12,580 nt of DNA from Natronomicrosphaera sp040876735 (GTDB lineage Bacteria; Planctomycetota; Phycisphaerae; Phycisphaerales; Phycisphaeraceae), in assembly GCA_040876735.1 (NCBI GenBank), contig JBBDPC010000154.1, forward strand, positions 1 to 12,580, given 5' to 3'. A program made the translations under genes and the position numbers. A model generated the notes under the pieces. The model saw only the letters and a program-made list of their open reading frames with translations, was not told the DNA's origin and searched no databases. Shown piece by piece: positions 1 to 7,884 of the stretch; position 1 is the first letter of the stretch; each line of letters begins with the position of its first letter.

Positions 1-9
1 TTTTTTCTT

Positions 10-45
10 CTCTGCGATCTCCGCGCTCTTGGCGGCCTCTGCGCG
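10..45. repeat. 9-nt periodic repeat, four degenerate units
   Basis: Four contiguous 9-nt units can be read: CTCTGCGAT (10-18), CTCCGCGCT (19-27), CTTGGCGGC (28-36) and CTCTGCGCG (37-45), followed by AAACTCTTTT. The pattern is CTYNGCGNN. It resembles the 9-nt CTTCGTGTY units at 8770-8805 and the CTTGGCGT units at 10762-10793. The window begins just upstream, so this may be one arm of a larger palindrome whose other arm lies outside. It sits directly downstream of the lpxI stop codon. No coding function is supported. Confidence 0.6.
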
Positions 46-72
46 AAACTCTTTTGCCCAGCGCCAAGGCGG

Positions 73-921
73 CTACGTGTCCGCCGCCATGCCGACGATC
101 GGGATGCGCAGCCGGTCGGCCGCGGCGATCACCGCCGGCTTGTCGGCCAGGATCACCTGCCCGGCCGTCAACACGATGCACGCGCCGCCCGCCCGCTTGA
201 CGTTCTCCACCGTCTGCTCGCCCACCGTCGGCACATCGAAGCGCAGGTCCTTTGATGGCCGGGCGCCCTTGGCCAGCACCCAGCCGCCCGACCGGCACAA
301 CTGGCCGGCCCGCTCGATCATCGCGTCAGTGCCCTCGATCGCCTCCACCGCGATCACGTCGCGCTCCTTCACCGCCACCGCCTGCCCGATGTCCAGATCG
401 TTCATGCGCATCAGCACCGGCCAGGCGAAGCGGATGTCCGCCCACTGCCCGCTCGTCGGCTGGCAGCGCGTCAGCACGCCTTCGCCGGCCATGTGTTCGG
501 TGATGTATCGCGTCGTGTCGATCAGTTCGATCCCGTTGCGGTGCAGTTCATCCGCCAGCGCGCCCAGCAGCGTCTGGTTGCGTTTGTCATGCCGCAGCAC
601 ACGGTACCACAGCCACGCCGCCCGCCGGTCGGGCATCTGGTGCAGCAGGCGCAGCGGCTCGTACATCCGGGCCTTGCGAACGTAGCCGACCATCACCGCT
701 TCGCTCGCTCCCCACCGCCGCAGCAGCCGAATCCACCGGCCGAGCCGGACCACGCCCGCTTCGCCGAACGCGTCGCAATGCTGCGGCAGGTCCGCGTCGT
801 ACTGGTCCGCCAGGCCAAGGCAGACCACACGCCGGCCGGCGGCGCGGATGCCCTGCGCTTCGAGCAGCGGCAAGCGCCCGCCGCCGGCAATCAGTCCTAT
901 CGGTGCCGCATCCCGCGCCAT
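73..921 (-). CDS. LpxI-type UDP-2,3-diacylglucosamine pyrophosphatase
   Basis: The product is a 282-residue protein of the LpxI (DUF1009) family. In bacteria lacking LpxH this enzyme hydrolyses UDP-2,3-diacylglucosamine to lipid X and UMP, the fourth step of lipid A synthesis, at the cytoplasmic face of the inner membrane. Visible hallmarks are the N-terminal IGLIAGGGRLPLL (residues 8-20), a DLDIGQAVAVK stretch (175-185) and the signature KGARPSKDLRFDVPTVGE (218-235), whose Asp residues include the family's catalytic acid. The C-terminal VILADKPAVIAAADRLRIPIVG is also typical, and the length is normal. I chose the ATG at 919-921 because family similarity begins there. The frame stays open upstream to about 1377, but that extension is Pro/Arg-rich and not protein-like, and no strong ribosome binding site precedes the chosen start. 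No other lipid A gene is next to it in this window. Its presence implies a lipid A-containing outer membrane. Confidence 0.9.
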   Translation of the reverse strand: MARDAAPIGLIAGGGRLPLLEAQGIRAAGRRVVCLGLADQYDADLPQHCDAFGEAGVVRLGRWIRLLRRWGASEAVMVGYVRKARMYEPLRLLHQMPDRRAAWLWYRVLRHDKRNQTLLGALADELHRNGIELIDTTRYITEHMAGEGVLTRCQPTSGQWADIRFAWPVLMRMNDLDIGQAVAVKERDVIAVEAIEGTDAMIERAGQLCRSGGWVLAKGARPSKDLRFDVPTVGEQTVENVKRAGGACIVLTAGQVILADKPAVIAAADRLRIPIVGMAADT

Positions 922-1411
922 TTCGGAATGATACTGCAAGCCGACTTTCAAAGTGGGGCAGGCGCCAACGCCCGCCGGTGGAAAGCATGGCGGTGCTGGC
1001 GGTCGACCGCCGGCCGATTGTGGCGATTGGCCGGGCAGCGCGGGCGGTCGCCAGCACCTTCTATTTGCAAGTTCATGCCTCTTTTTTTCGATTTCGGCGG
1101 ACAAACGACTGCGGCGCGCGCATCGGTCGGTCGGCACGCCCCAATATGGGGGAGGCGCGCTGATGCTCCCGTGCTGGTCGGGCGTCGGCCGGGCGACGGA
1201 GACGCGAGACTGCCGCCCCCTGTCAGCCGCGATGACGCGGTCGCCCGCTGGAACCTGCCCTTTGACAAGTGGTTCATGTCGCATGAACGGCCAGGCCCGG
1301 CTCGACAGCGCGTAAAGCTGGTGTTGGCTGGCAGTTAGATGGCTCATATCGGCCCGGGAGAGGGAGCCCCCTGCCAACCGGTCACGGGCGGCTGGGCGGG
1401 ACTGCAGTGGT
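922..1411. other. Non-coding spacer upstream of lpxI
   Basis: This stretch of about 490 nt lies between the lpxI start and the stop of the membrane-protein gene. Open frames cross it on both strands, but their translations are Arg/Pro/Gly-rich with no recognisable family, as expected for shadow frames in GC-rich DNA. It should hold the lpxI promoter and the 3' end of the neighbouring transcript. No clear sigma-70 pair or T-tailed hairpin was seen. The one distinct structure is the short palindrome at 1272-1288, listed separately. Confidence 0.5.
1272..1288. promoter_or_regulatory. Perfect 7+3+7 palindrome, possible operator
   Basis: GTTCATG-TCG-CATGAAC forms a perfect 7-bp inverted repeat with a 3-nt centre. 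A TTGACA hexamer (1262-1267) lies 4 nt upstream on the + strand, but no TATAAT-like box follows at 17 nt. No credible + strand gene begins downstream, and lpxI starts about 350 nt away on the other strand. It could be a dimeric regulator's operator, a small hairpin, or chance. The evidence is weak. Confidence 0.25.
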
Positions 1412-1885
1412 TCAGCTCATCGGAGCGGTGTGGATGCCGGGGCGGGCCGGTCGGGAGCGGCGGGTCGGTGCGGAGCGGGCGGGTCGGCCGAGGGTCCATG
1501 GCAGGCGCCGCCACCAGGCGGGCGGCGTGAGCGGCGACCATGGCCGGGGGGGCCGGTGCAGCGTCCAGAGCGACCAGGCGTTCTCGGCGAGCAGAACGCG
1601 TCGGAACCGGCGTCGCCGGTAGCGATAGCGGATGTAAGGCTCGATCAGCCAGAGCGTGCCCAAAACGGCGGTGATGGCGGTGACGCCCATGGCCCAGACG
1701 TGCAGGGCGTTGCCCTCGCCGGCCAGGCCGGGCACGCCCAGCGGAACGGGCAGCGTGGGGGCCAGGGCCGGGTGCAGGCTTACCGCCAGCACGCTCAACG
1801 CCCAAGCCAGCACGTACCGCTTGCCTATCAGTTTCTGGAACAGCGCCGCGGGCATGCGGCGCGGCGTGGTCAGACTTTGCCGCAT
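1412..1885 (-). CDS. Hypothetical small membrane protein with two predicted helices
   Basis: I do not recognise this 157-residue protein. Two hydrophobic segments are visible: about 24-54 (AWALSVLAVSLHPALAPTL, Pro-containing) and about 62-83 (HVWAMGVTAITAVLGTLWLI). A very basic patch, RYRYRRRRFRR (87-97), follows the second segment, and by the positive-inside rule it should be cytoplasmic. The C-terminal 60 residues are Trp/Pro/Arg-rich and probably disordered. I chose the ATG at 1883-1885 because an AGGGGAG Shine-Dalgarno-like sequence lies 5-6 nt upstream; an in-frame ATG at 1939 would add 18 basic residues. It lies on the same strand as lpxI but is separated from it by about 490 nt. It could be a lineage-specific membrane protein. 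The C-terminal composition makes the reading frame less certain there. Confidence 0.55.
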   Translation of the reverse strand: MRQSLTTPRRMPAALFQKLIGKRYVLAWALSVLAVSLHPALAPTLPVPLGVPGLAGEGNALHVWAMGVTAITAVLGTLWLIEPYIRYRYRRRRFRRVLLAENAWSLWTLHRPPRPWSPLTPPAWWRRLPWTLGRPARSAPTRRSRPARPGIHTAPMS

Positions 1886-2045
1886 CTTCTCTCCCCTTGC
1901 CTTGCCCCGTGATCGCCCCGGCGAACGGGTCTTTCTCACTCAGTCGAATTCATCCATGCAATCTGTATGCCTCAAAGCACGCCGACGCCAATCAGGGATC
2001 ACACCCATTCCCGGCTCGGCAGATCGGCCGGCGCGGCAGGAGAAC

Positions 2046-2127
2046 GGGGTTGGGGGTTGGGAGTTGGGAGGTGGGAGGTGGGAGGTGGGAGGTGGGAGGT
2101 GGGAGGTGGGAGGTGGGAGGTGGGAGG
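2046..2127 (+). repeat. GGGAGGT heptanucleotide tandem array with G-quadruplex potential
   Basis: Eight exact contiguous copies of GGGAGGT run from 2066 to 2121, followed by a partial GGGAGG (2122-2127). Degenerate units GGGGTT, GGGGGTT and GGGAGTT (2046-2065) precede them. Every unit brings a GGG run separated by 4 nt (AGGT), so the + strand satisfies the usual G-quadruplex pattern several times over. The unit is 7 nt, so it is not a codon-phase repeat, and it lies outside any supported gene. Such an array is prone to slippage, so copy number may vary between strains. Confidence 0.9.
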
Positions 2128-2139
2128 AAAGTGTATAAG

Positions 2140-2166
2140 CCGAGGGCTGAGTCCGCGAAGCCCCGG
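2140..2166. repeat. Short hairpin downstream of the heptamer array
   Basis: CCG-(A)-GGGCT (2140-2148) can pair with AGCCC-CGG (2159-2166) across a 10-nt loop, giving an 8-bp stem with one bulged A. Together with the preceding TATAAG it looks like one half of a longer, partly decayed palindrome. There is no T-tract, so it is not a good terminator. Confidence 0.3.
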
Positions 2167-2267
2167 ATGCCCGAACGTCCTCCCCCGCCTGAGGCAATCG
2201 CTTGTTCCGCCTCTGGCCCGGCGCTATGATGGGTCCTTTTGGCCTCACTCCCATGCGGCAACCCCCC

Positions 2268-3920
2268 ATGATCGCTGACCCTCCTGCCGACAATTCGCAC
2301 CCCGGAACCACCCCCGGAAGCCGCCCCGGCCGAGCGGTCTACCTGGAAACGTTCGGCTGCCAGATGAACGTGCTCGACACGCAGCTCGTCCGCGGCCAGC
2401 TCCAGGGGCTCGGCTACCGTTTCGTGGATGACTGGAAACAGGCCGACGTCGTGCTCTACAACACCTGCTCCGTGCGTGAGCGGGCGGAGCAGAAGGTCTG
2501 GTCCCGCGTGGGTGAGGTGGGATTGTGGAAGAAAAGCGATCGGCCGGACGTCGTGCTCGGCGTCATCGGCTGCATGGCCGAGCGGGACGGGGCGGACATG
2601 GTCCGACGCCATCCGCAGATCGACCTGCTCTGCGGGCCCGGCGAGCTGGACAAGGTGCCCATGCTCATCGACAACGCCGTGAAGACCGCCCTGCCCGAGC
2701 GCGGCGGCGTGAAGGCGGCGGGCATGGCGCTGCAGGGCAACACGCACCGCCGATCGGCCACGCTCGCCGCGGCGGAGGAAGACCAGCTCGAACGCATCGA
2801 CCTCTCCCGCAGCTTCAACCCGGACGACGAGCTTGCCGCCGGCCGGTCGGCGTATGTCCGCATCACGCGCGGCTGCAACAAATTTTGCACCTATTGCGTC
2901 GTACCTTTTACACGCGGCCGGGAAGTGCACCGCCCGCCGAACCACATCGTCGACGAATGCCAGCGCCTCGTCGACGCCGGCGTCCGCGAGATCACCCTGC
3001 TCGGCCAGACGGTGAACCATTACCACTTCGACACCGCCACGGCCGTCACCATCAACGGCACGGTGCAGCCGCAAGTCGGCACGGTCATTGCCCCCAACAC
3101 GGGCACCGGCGGCCCGAGCCCGCGCTTCAACGATACGACCACCAGCTTCGCCCAACTGCTCGCCCGCATCCACGACGAAGTGCCGGCCCTGCAACGCCTG
3201 CGCTTCGTCACCAGCTTCCCCCGCGACTTCGGCAACGACATCCTCGAAGTCATGCGTGACCGGCCGCGCCTCTGCCGATACCTGCATATCCCCGTGCAGT
3301 CCGGCAGCAATCGCCTGCTCAAACTGATGAACCGCGGCTACACCGTGGAGGAATATGACGACCTGATCGCCCGGGTCCGCCACTATCTGCCTGACGCGGA
3401 GATCGCCACCGACATCATCTGCGGCTTCCCGACCGAGACCGAAGAAGACCACCAGGCCACCGCCGGCCTGCTCCGCCGCGGCGGATTCAAAAACTCGTTT
3501 ATCTTCAAGTACTCCGCCCGGCCCGGCACGGTCGCCATGGACCGCTTCGACGACGATGTGCCCAATGATGTGAAAAAACGCCGCAACAACGAACTGCTCG
3601 CCATTCAAAGCGAGATCAGCACTGCGGTGCACCAGGCGTATGTCGGCAGGACGGTGCGCGTCTTCGTCGAGTCGATCAGCGCCAAGGCACGCAAGGCGGG
3701 CAACGGCGGCATGGGCGGCGTGGAACTGGGCTGGGAGCAGCCGGAGGAAGTGACGCAGCTCACCGGCCGAACCGACGGCGACCTGATCGTCTGCTTCGAG
3801 GCGGACCCGTCGCTGATCGGCGAGATCGTGGAGGTGCGCGTGGAGCGTGCCGCACCGCTGACGTTGTTCGGGCGGCGGGTGGGAGCGCGCTCCGCTGCGC
3901 TGCGCTGCGCGGCTAAGTAA
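2268..3920 (+). CDS. MiaB, tRNA-2-methylthio-N6-dimethylallyladenosine synthase
   Basis: This is a radical-SAM methylthiotransferase that adds a 2-methylthio group to i6A37 of tRNAs reading UNN codons, in the cytoplasm. The N-terminal UPF0004 domain carries its three cluster cysteines in FGCQMN (C31), NTCSVRE (C67) and GCMAER (C102). The radical-SAM motif CNKFCTYC (C203, C207, C210) follows with VVPFTRGRE, then IPVQSGSNRLLKLMNRGYT and IICGFPTETEEDH. The C-terminal part (about 450-530) fits the TRAM tRNA-binding domain. At 550 residues it is longer than the usual 440-480. An insertion of about 40 residues (about 250-292, Thr/Gly/Asn-rich) follows LLGQTVN, where most homologues read LLGQNVN and go straight to the next helix. 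There is also an Ala/Arg-rich tail. The start is uncertain: in-frame ATGs occur at 2202, 2226, 2229, 2253 and 2268, none with a good Shine-Dalgarno. I took the last one before the conserved domain. The esterase gene follows after 21 bp. Confidence 0.95.
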   Translation: MIADPPADNSHPGTTPGSRPGRAVYLETFGCQMNVLDTQLVRGQLQGLGYRFVDDWKQADVVLYNTCSVRERAEQKVWSRVGEVGLWKKSDRPDVVLGVIGCMAERDGADMVRRHPQIDLLCGPGELDKVPMLIDNAVKTALPERGGVKAAGMALQGNTHRRSATLAAAEEDQLERIDLSRSFNPDDELAAGRSAYVRITRGCNKFCTYCVVPFTRGREVHRPPNHIVDECQRLVDAGVREITLLGQTVNHYHFDTATAVTINGTVQPQVGTVIAPNTGTGGPSPRFNDTTTSFAQLLARIHDEVPALQRLRFVTSFPRDFGNDILEVMRDRPRLCRYLHIPVQSGSNRLLKLMNRGYTVEEYDDLIARVRHYLPDAEIATDIICGFPTETEEDHQATAGLLRRGGFKNSFIFKYSARPGTVAMDRFDDDVPNDVKKRRNNELLAIQSEISTAVHQAYVGRTVRVFVESISAKARKAGNGGMGGVELGWEQPEEVTQLTGRTDGDLIVCFEADPSLIGEIVEVRVERAAPLTLFGRRVGARSAALRCAAK

Positions 3921-3941
3921 AAAAAAACACGATTGCAGACT

Positions 3942-4763
3942 ATGAACGAATCCCTGGCATCTTCAGAAGATGGCGCGGCGGCGCTGCAGGCGCAGAAGAT
4001 CGACCTGTGGCCGGAGGCGGGCGATGCCACGTTGACGTTTTATCCTGCAGCCGGCGATGCGAGCGGCGCGACGGTGCTGATCTGTCCCGGCGGCGGCTAT
4101 GGGCACCTGGCCGGGCATGAAGGGCATGACGTGGCCCGCTGGCTGAACGAACACGGCTACCACGGTGCGGTACTGCACTACCGCCTCGGGCCGACGCACC
4201 GCCACCCGGCGATGATCCACGATGCGCAGCGGGCAATGCGGCTGCTGCGTCACCATGCCGCCGCGTGGGGCGTGGACGGCGAGCGCATCGCGGTGATGGG
4301 CTTTTCGGCAGGCGGACATCTGGCGTCGTCGCTGGCGGTGCATCACTGGCGGTTCGCGTGTGAAGCGGACGAGTTGCGGGAGACGTACAGCGCCAGGCCG
4401 CAAGCGGCGGTGTTGTGCTACCCGGTGATCGACTTGGCGGGCGAGGCGGCGCATGCGGGCAGCCGGGAGAACCTGCTCGGGCCGGCTCCGGAGCCGACGC
4501 TGGCGGAGTTGATGAGCACACACTTGCAGGTGGATGCCCAGACGCCGGCGACGTTCGTGTGGCACACGGCGGACGATGCTGGGGTGCCGGTGACCAACGC
4601 GTTGCTGTATGCGGCGGCCTGCCGTGCGTGTGGTGTGGCGGTGGAGTTGCACGTGTATGAGTCGGGCCGGCATGGCCTGGGGCTGGCGAAGGATGAGCCG
4701 GCGGTGGCGACGTGGACGGGGCATTGCCTGGCGTTTCTGGGGCGGCACCTGGGGCGGGGGTGA
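3942..4763 (+). CDS. Alpha/beta-hydrolase, probable carbohydrate acetylesterase
   Basis: This 273-residue alpha/beta-hydrolase belongs to the Aes/BD-FAE-like esterases that are often annotated as xylan esterases. An oxyanion-hole loop, CPGGGYGHLAGHEG (48-61), is followed by the nucleophile elbow GFSAGG (S122). The probable acid is D211 or D212 in HTADDAGVP, and the histidine is H244 in SGRHGLGLA. AVLHYRLGPTHRHPAMIHDAQRAMR (76-100) is typical of the family. No signal peptide is visible, so it is likely cytoplasmic and acts on imported acetylated oligosaccharides; the substrate is inferred. I used the ATG at 3942; a TTG at 3933 is in frame, and no clear ribosome binding site favours either. The gene lies 21 bp after miaB and probably shares its transcript, ending at the hairpin at 4776-4802. 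A general peptidase or lipase role cannot be excluded. Confidence 0.8.
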   Translation: MNESLASSEDGAAALQAQKIDLWPEAGDATLTFYPAAGDASGATVLICPGGGYGHLAGHEGHDVARWLNEHGYHGAVLHYRLGPTHRHPAMIHDAQRAMRLLRHHAAAWGVDGERIAVMGFSAGGHLASSLAVHHWRFACEADELRETYSARPQAAVLCYPVIDLAGEAAHAGSRENLLGPAPEPTLAELMSTHLQVDAQTPATFVWHTADDAGVPVTNALLYAAACRACGVAVELHVYESGRHGLGLAKDEPAVATWTGHCLAFLGRHLGRG

Positions 4764-4775
4764 AGGGGAGTGAAA

Positions 4776-4802
4776 AAGCCCACGGATAGAATCCGTGGGC
4801 TT
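4776..4802 (-). terminator. Intrinsic terminator between convergent genes
   Basis: A perfect 12-bp stem (AAGCCCACGGAT pairing with ATCCGTGGGCTT) encloses a 3-nt loop, AGA. On the - strand the stem is followed by a run of Ts, the complement of the A5 at 4773-4777 that partly overlaps the stem. This is the arrangement of a classical terminator for the His-rich gene, whose stop is 30 nt upstream. On the + strand the hairpin begins 13 nt after the esterase stop but is followed by TTCGGGGG rather than a T-run, so termination of that transcript would be less standard. Confidence 0.85.
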
Positions 4803-4831
4803 CGGGGGCATGTCATTGGAGGCCGGTTGGG

Positions 4832-5671
4832 TTAGAACCGGATGTGGAAGCTGATGCTGGACTTGCTGTGGAAGCCGTGGCGGTGGTGCCGCACAGGCGG
4901 CGGGCAGTAGTAGCTGGTGCTGAACCGGTGATGTCGGCTGGTGCGGTGCCAGCGTGGCGCGGGGCGGTGGTGGTCGAAGTAGTGCTCGATGCGCACTGTC
5001 GGCCGGTTGTGGAAGGCGGGGTGTGAGCGGTGGTGGTGCCGGCTGATGATGTGGGCCGAGCGCGGGAAGTCGGGCTTGTGGTGGTAGCCGGCATAGCTGT
5101 GTCGGTGCTGGCGGTGGATGACCTGGGTCACGCCCACGGGCGGGTGATGGTCATGCACGGTGGGGTTCACAAACACCCTTGGTGTCGCCGAGGCGAGCCG
5201 GTGGCGTGGGTCGGGATGGCTGACGGCGTCATGCAGCGCCGGTTCGCGGTCGTGGATGACCACGCTGCCGTGGCCGTAGCTGGCGGCGAGCCGGGCGGTG
5301 CTGCGTTCCACCTCGTCGACGTGCCGGCGGTGATGCTGCACGCGAGCGGGCTCGTGGTGAATCCGGCGCGGCTGGGCAACACTGACGCGGCGCTCGCCGT
5401 TGACCTGGTACTCGTAGGCCGGCGTGCTGCGACCGGCGTTGCGGAGCGCCTGCACGGCCGCGGCGGCGCGGTCCTGGTCCGCCTGCACCGATCGGACGGC
5501 ACGCTCATGCGCGGAAGCCTGCATGGTGGTGCGGGCAGGGTTCAGCCGCTCGGTCGCCCGCACGCGTTCGGTGCGGAGCGGGCTGTCACCGCTCTGGGCG
5601 AAAGCGGGGACTGCGGCGAGCATCGACAAGGCCAGCATGCTGACCAGACAAATCGAAGGTCGCTGTCGCAT
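4832..5671 (-). CDS. Exported histidine-rich protein of unknown function
   Basis: I do not recognise this 279-residue protein as a member of a named family. It begins with a clear Sec signal peptide: a basic MRQRPS, then a hydrophobic core, then VPAFA before Q26, a good signal peptidase I site. Residues 26-90 are Arg/Ala/Gln-rich and look helical (SVQADQDRAAAAVQALRNAG). From about residue 100 the chain is dominated by His and Arg, with about 36 His in the whole protein and clusters such as RHHHRSH, EHYFDHH and VRHHRHGFH. There is only one Cys. The C-terminus, SSISFHIRF, ends in Phe. The composition suggests periplasmic or surface binding of transition metals or of anionic polymers; this is inference. 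An AAAGGAAA Shine-Dalgarno lies about 6 nt before the ATG. It is transcribed divergently from the GH88/105 gene and ends at the hairpin at 4776-4802. Confidence 0.8.
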   Translation of the reverse strand: MRQRPSICLVSMLALSMLAAVPAFAQSGDSPLRTERVRATERLNPARTTMQASAHERAVRSVQADQDRAAAAVQALRNAGRSTPAYEYQVNGERRVSVAQPRRIHHEPARVQHHRRHVDEVERSTARLAASYGHGSVVIHDREPALHDAVSHPDPRHRLASATPRVFVNPTVHDHHPPVGVTQVIHRQHRHSYAGYHHKPDFPRSAHIISRHHHRSHPAFHNRPTVRIEHYFDHHRPAPRWHRTSRHHRFSTSYYCPPPVRHHRHGFHSKSSISFHIRF

Positions 5672-5862
5672 CGCGGTTTCCTTTCGTGACGGTGCCGGGG
5701 ATGCACTTTCGCCCCTGCTTGCTTAACGCACAACATTGTCGGTCTATTCCCTGGCCGAAGCAATCTTTTATTCAAGGCGGCGAGTTGGCCGTTGGCAAGG
5801 TGGTTTGCGCGGCAGGTGGGAAAATGTACAGATGGCGGAATGGGGAAACGGGGGAAGGCGGT

Positions 5863-7365
5863 ATGATGGAATGCACCATGTCAAGCACCACAATTCTTCA
5901 CACGGTGGCGAAGTATGTACGACCCGAACTGGCGCACGCGCCGCACGCGGTGCTGGACGGCCGGCGGCGGATTCCGTGTGGCTGGGGCGCGTTCGCCGTG
6001 CTGCCGGAGGAGGCGAGCGAGACGGCCCGGCTAAGCTGGCCCGCCAGCGGGCCGGGCGACCGGGCAAGCCGGCTGCGGGTGACGGTGGCCAGCGACGATC
6101 GCGAGCGCAAGCAGTTGCGCGTGGCGTTGGCGGGCGACGGGCGCACGCTGGGCACGGTGGACATCCGCTACGGGACGGTCTTTCAGCCGTTCGAGCTGGC
6201 ACTCTCGGCCGAGCAGACGGCGGCGGCGATCGCCCAGGGGCTGGCACTGTCGTTGAGCGAGGGCATGAGCCCGCTGTGGCTGCTGTACGACCCGGAGCCG
6301 CGCAGCACAGGGCACACCGTGCTGCTGCCGCACCTGCTGATCGAGCCGGACGCGGAGGCGGAGCCTGAAGACCGGCTGGGCGCGTTCTTCAAGCGCGTCG
6401 CCTCGCTCGCCTCGGTGCAGCAGTTCGGCTGGATGGAGGGGTGTGTGCTGGAAGGACTCGAGGCGATCGCCAACAGCCCGGCCAACCCGGCGCGAGCGCA
6501 GCGGGCGGCGGCGGCGGTGCAGGCCCACCTGGCGCTGTTCTTCCCCGGCTCGCAGATGGTCTACGAAGACCCGCGCGGCAACGTCGCCGACGGAGCCTTC
6601 CACACCATCGAAGCCACGCTCATGGCCGCGCCGCTGGCACGCCATCGCCCGGAGCACCCGGCGATCGAGCTGGCCTTGCAGTTCTGGAACCAGCGGCGGA
6701 ACGGGCGCGACGTCATCGCCGACGGCCAGACCGTCTCGGCCGAGGGGAACCTCACCGTCGCCTACCCCATCAGCGTGCTGGCCCGCCTGCGGCAGGACCG
6801 GCGTCTGGCGCGGCTCGCCGCGGCGCAACTGCTGGGTCGGCAGCGCCGGCTGCGCGTGGGGGACGATCTCTACCTTCGCCACGATGCGGCCGACGACAGC
6901 CGCAGCTATCGCAACTGGGCGCGCGGCGTGGCGTGGTATCTGCTCGGGCTGACGCGGACGATCATCGAACTGGACGACTGGACGCACGCCGGCTCGATGG
7001 AGCCGTTCAAGGACGAGTGCCGGGTGGTGGGCGAGTGGGCGATTCGGCGGCAGCGCGAGGATGGCTTGTGGGACTGCTTCCTGCACCGGCCGGAGACAGA
7101 GGTGGAAACGTCCGGCTCGGCGGGGATCGCCGCAGCGCTGGCACTGGCGGACCGGCACGGGTTCGGCCCCGAGGGCGGCGAAGCGGCGGCATGGCGGGCG
7201 TTCGAGCAGTTGCAAATACACCTGACGCCGGACGGCCTGCTCGGCGGCGCGTCGCAGTCGAACAAGCCCGAAGGCGGTGAGGCCCTGCAACGCTCGGGCT
7301 ACCGCACGGTCAGCCAGGCGGGCATGGGGTTGATGGCGCAGCTTGCGGTGGCACTGGGGCGGTGA
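5863..7365 (+). CDS. GH88/GH105-like unsaturated uronyl hydrolase
   Basis: The C-terminal two thirds of this 500-residue protein resemble the alpha/alpha-barrel hydrolases of GH88/GH105. These cleave the unsaturated glucuronyl or galacturonyl residue left at the non-reducing end by polysaccharide lyases. Visible matches are SRSYRNWARGVAWYLLGLTR (347-366, the family's WARGxGW motif), DGLWDCF (400-406), ETEVETSGSAGIAAALALA (411-429, the ETSGSA motif) and GGASQSN (461-467). The likely catalytic Asp lies in GNVADGAFH (239-247) or DDSRSYRNW. Residues 25-165 form an additional domain without Cys or helices typical of the barrel, possibly a beta-sandwich. That makes the protein longer than YteR-type enzymes of about 370 residues. 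The start at 5863 (ATGATG) is supported by GGGGAAGG at 5851-5858; the frame is open back to 5686. No signal peptide is evident, so it is probably cytoplasmic. It is divergent from the His-rich gene across about 190 nt. The family call is sound, but the substrate is not determined. Confidence 0.75.
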   Translation: MMECTMSSTTILHTVAKYVRPELAHAPHAVLDGRRRIPCGWGAFAVLPEEASETARLSWPASGPGDRASRLRVTVASDDRERKQLRVALAGDGRTLGTVDIRYGTVFQPFELALSAEQTAAAIAQGLALSLSEGMSPLWLLYDPEPRSTGHTVLLPHLLIEPDAEAEPEDRLGAFFKRVASLASVQQFGWMEGCVLEGLEAIANSPANPARAQRAAAAVQAHLALFFPGSQMVYEDPRGNVADGAFHTIEATLMAAPLARHRPEHPAIELALQFWNQRRNGRDVIADGQTVSAEGNLTVAYPISVLARLRQDRRLARLAAAQLLGRQRRLRVGDDLYLRHDAADDSRSYRNWARGVAWYLLGLTRTIIELDDWTHAGSMEPFKDECRVVGEWAIRRQREDGLWDCFLHRPETEVETSGSAGIAAALALADRHGFGPEGGEAAAWRAFEQLQIHLTPDGLLGGASQSNKPEGGEALQRSGYRTVSQAGMGLMAQLAVALGR

Positions 7366-7383
7366 AGCTCTTGCAGGGCGGGG

Positions 7384-7533
7384 TTATCGCGCCGCATCGC
7401 CGATCGCTTCGCCCGCCGCTTCGAGGTCTTCACCCACGCCTTCGAGCGTGTTGCACCCCGTCAGGGTGAAAGCCAGCGCCAATGCTGCCGTCCACACCGC
7501 CAGCCTGCCGCCCCACCTGCATGCTCTGTTCAT
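7384..7533 (-). CDS. Entericidin-family small lipoprotein (copy 1)
   Basis: This 49-residue lipoprotein precursor was found by translating the - strand by eye. It has a basic N-terminus (MNRACRWGGR), a hydrophobic stretch, and the lipobox LTGC with acceptor Cys at residue 27. It continues as CNTLEGVGEDLEAAGEAIGD and ends AAR, then TAA. The CNTxEGxGxDxxxxGExI pattern is the signature of entericidin A/B (EcnA/EcnB) lipoproteins, which are short amphipathic helices anchored in a membrane. In E. coli the pair is described as antidote and bacteriolytic toxin. A CAGGAG Shine-Dalgarno sits 8 nt upstream of the ATG. The TAA lies 18 nt beyond the stop of the convergent GH88/105 gene. A second family member lies 96 nt upstream in the same orientation. 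Which member, if either, acts as toxin or antidote cannot be told from sequence. Confidence 0.85.
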   Translation of the reverse strand: MNRACRWGGRLAVWTAALALAFTLTGCNTLEGVGEDLEAAGEAIGDAAR

Positions 7534-7563
7534 CGCTTCCGCTCCTGGCCCATGACGCATGGA

Positions 7564-7606
7564 CGTGCCCGATCGTCAGCCATCTGCCAGCCACCGCCCG
7601 GGCACG
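7564..7606. repeat. 8-bp inverted repeat between the two entericidin-like genes
   Basis: CGTGCCCG (7564-7571) and CGGGCACG (7599-7606) are perfect inverted repeats separated by 27 nt. They lie in the 96-nt gap between the two small lipoprotein genes. The structure could form a stem in the transcript that separates expression of the two copies, but no T-tract follows on the - strand and the loop is long. It may be chance in GC-rich DNA. Confidence 0.3.
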
Positions 7607-7629
7607 CCCATGTGCAGCGGGGTCCAGCC

Positions 7630-7773
7630 TCACGGCCGAAACTCCTGGGAAACGTCCTGAATCCCTTCGCCAACCCACTGGGTGTCCCGGCCGACGCCTT
7701 CGACGGTCCCGCACCCCACCGTCGCCGCGCCGAGTAGCATCACAAACGTCAAAGCGATCGCTTTCTTCAGCAT
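7630..7773 (-). CDS. Entericidin-family small lipoprotein (copy 2)
   Basis: This 47-residue lipoprotein precursor has the N-terminus MLKKAIALTFVMLLGAATVG followed by the acceptor Cys 21. The mature part, CGTVEGVGRDTQWVGEGIQD, ends VSQEFRP, then TGA. It shares the C-x-T-x-EGVG-x-D spacing and a following GE-x-I with its downstream neighbour and with EcnA/EcnB. The lipobox is TVGC, with Thr where Leu is usual, so it is slightly atypical. An AAGGAG Shine-Dalgarno lies 8 nt before the ATG, a strong and well-placed site. It lies downstream of the aldolase gene on the same strand and upstream of copy 1. The mature regions of the two copies differ in charge: copy 1 is acidic and Ala-rich, while copy 2 has an Arg/Trp/Phe-containing helix. 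They may therefore not be redundant. Confidence 0.85.
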   Translation of the reverse strand: MLKKAIALTFVMLLGAATVGCGTVEGVGRDTQWVGEGIQDVSQEFRP

Positions 7774-7884
7774 CGCTCAGGCTCCTTATCGGCTGGACAA
7801 CGCATCCACTTCGGGCACGCTGCCAATGCACTGTGTGATCTCCCGAAGGAGACGCCCACGAAGCCTGTCGCCCTTGATGCCGAA

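Larger units (their letters stand above)
1886..2267. other. Intergenic region with G-rich heptamer tract upstream of miaB
   Basis: This gap of about 380 nt separates the divergent membrane-protein gene and miaB. It contains the GGGAGGT tandem array (2046-2127) and a small hairpin (2140-2166). The 5' ends of both transcripts should lie here. A TATAAG hexamer at 2134-2139, just after the array, could be a -10 box for miaB, but no convincing -35 precedes it because the array occupies that position. If miaB starts earlier than I chose (in-frame ATGs at 2202, 2226 or 2253), the leader is correspondingly shorter. Confidence 0.5.
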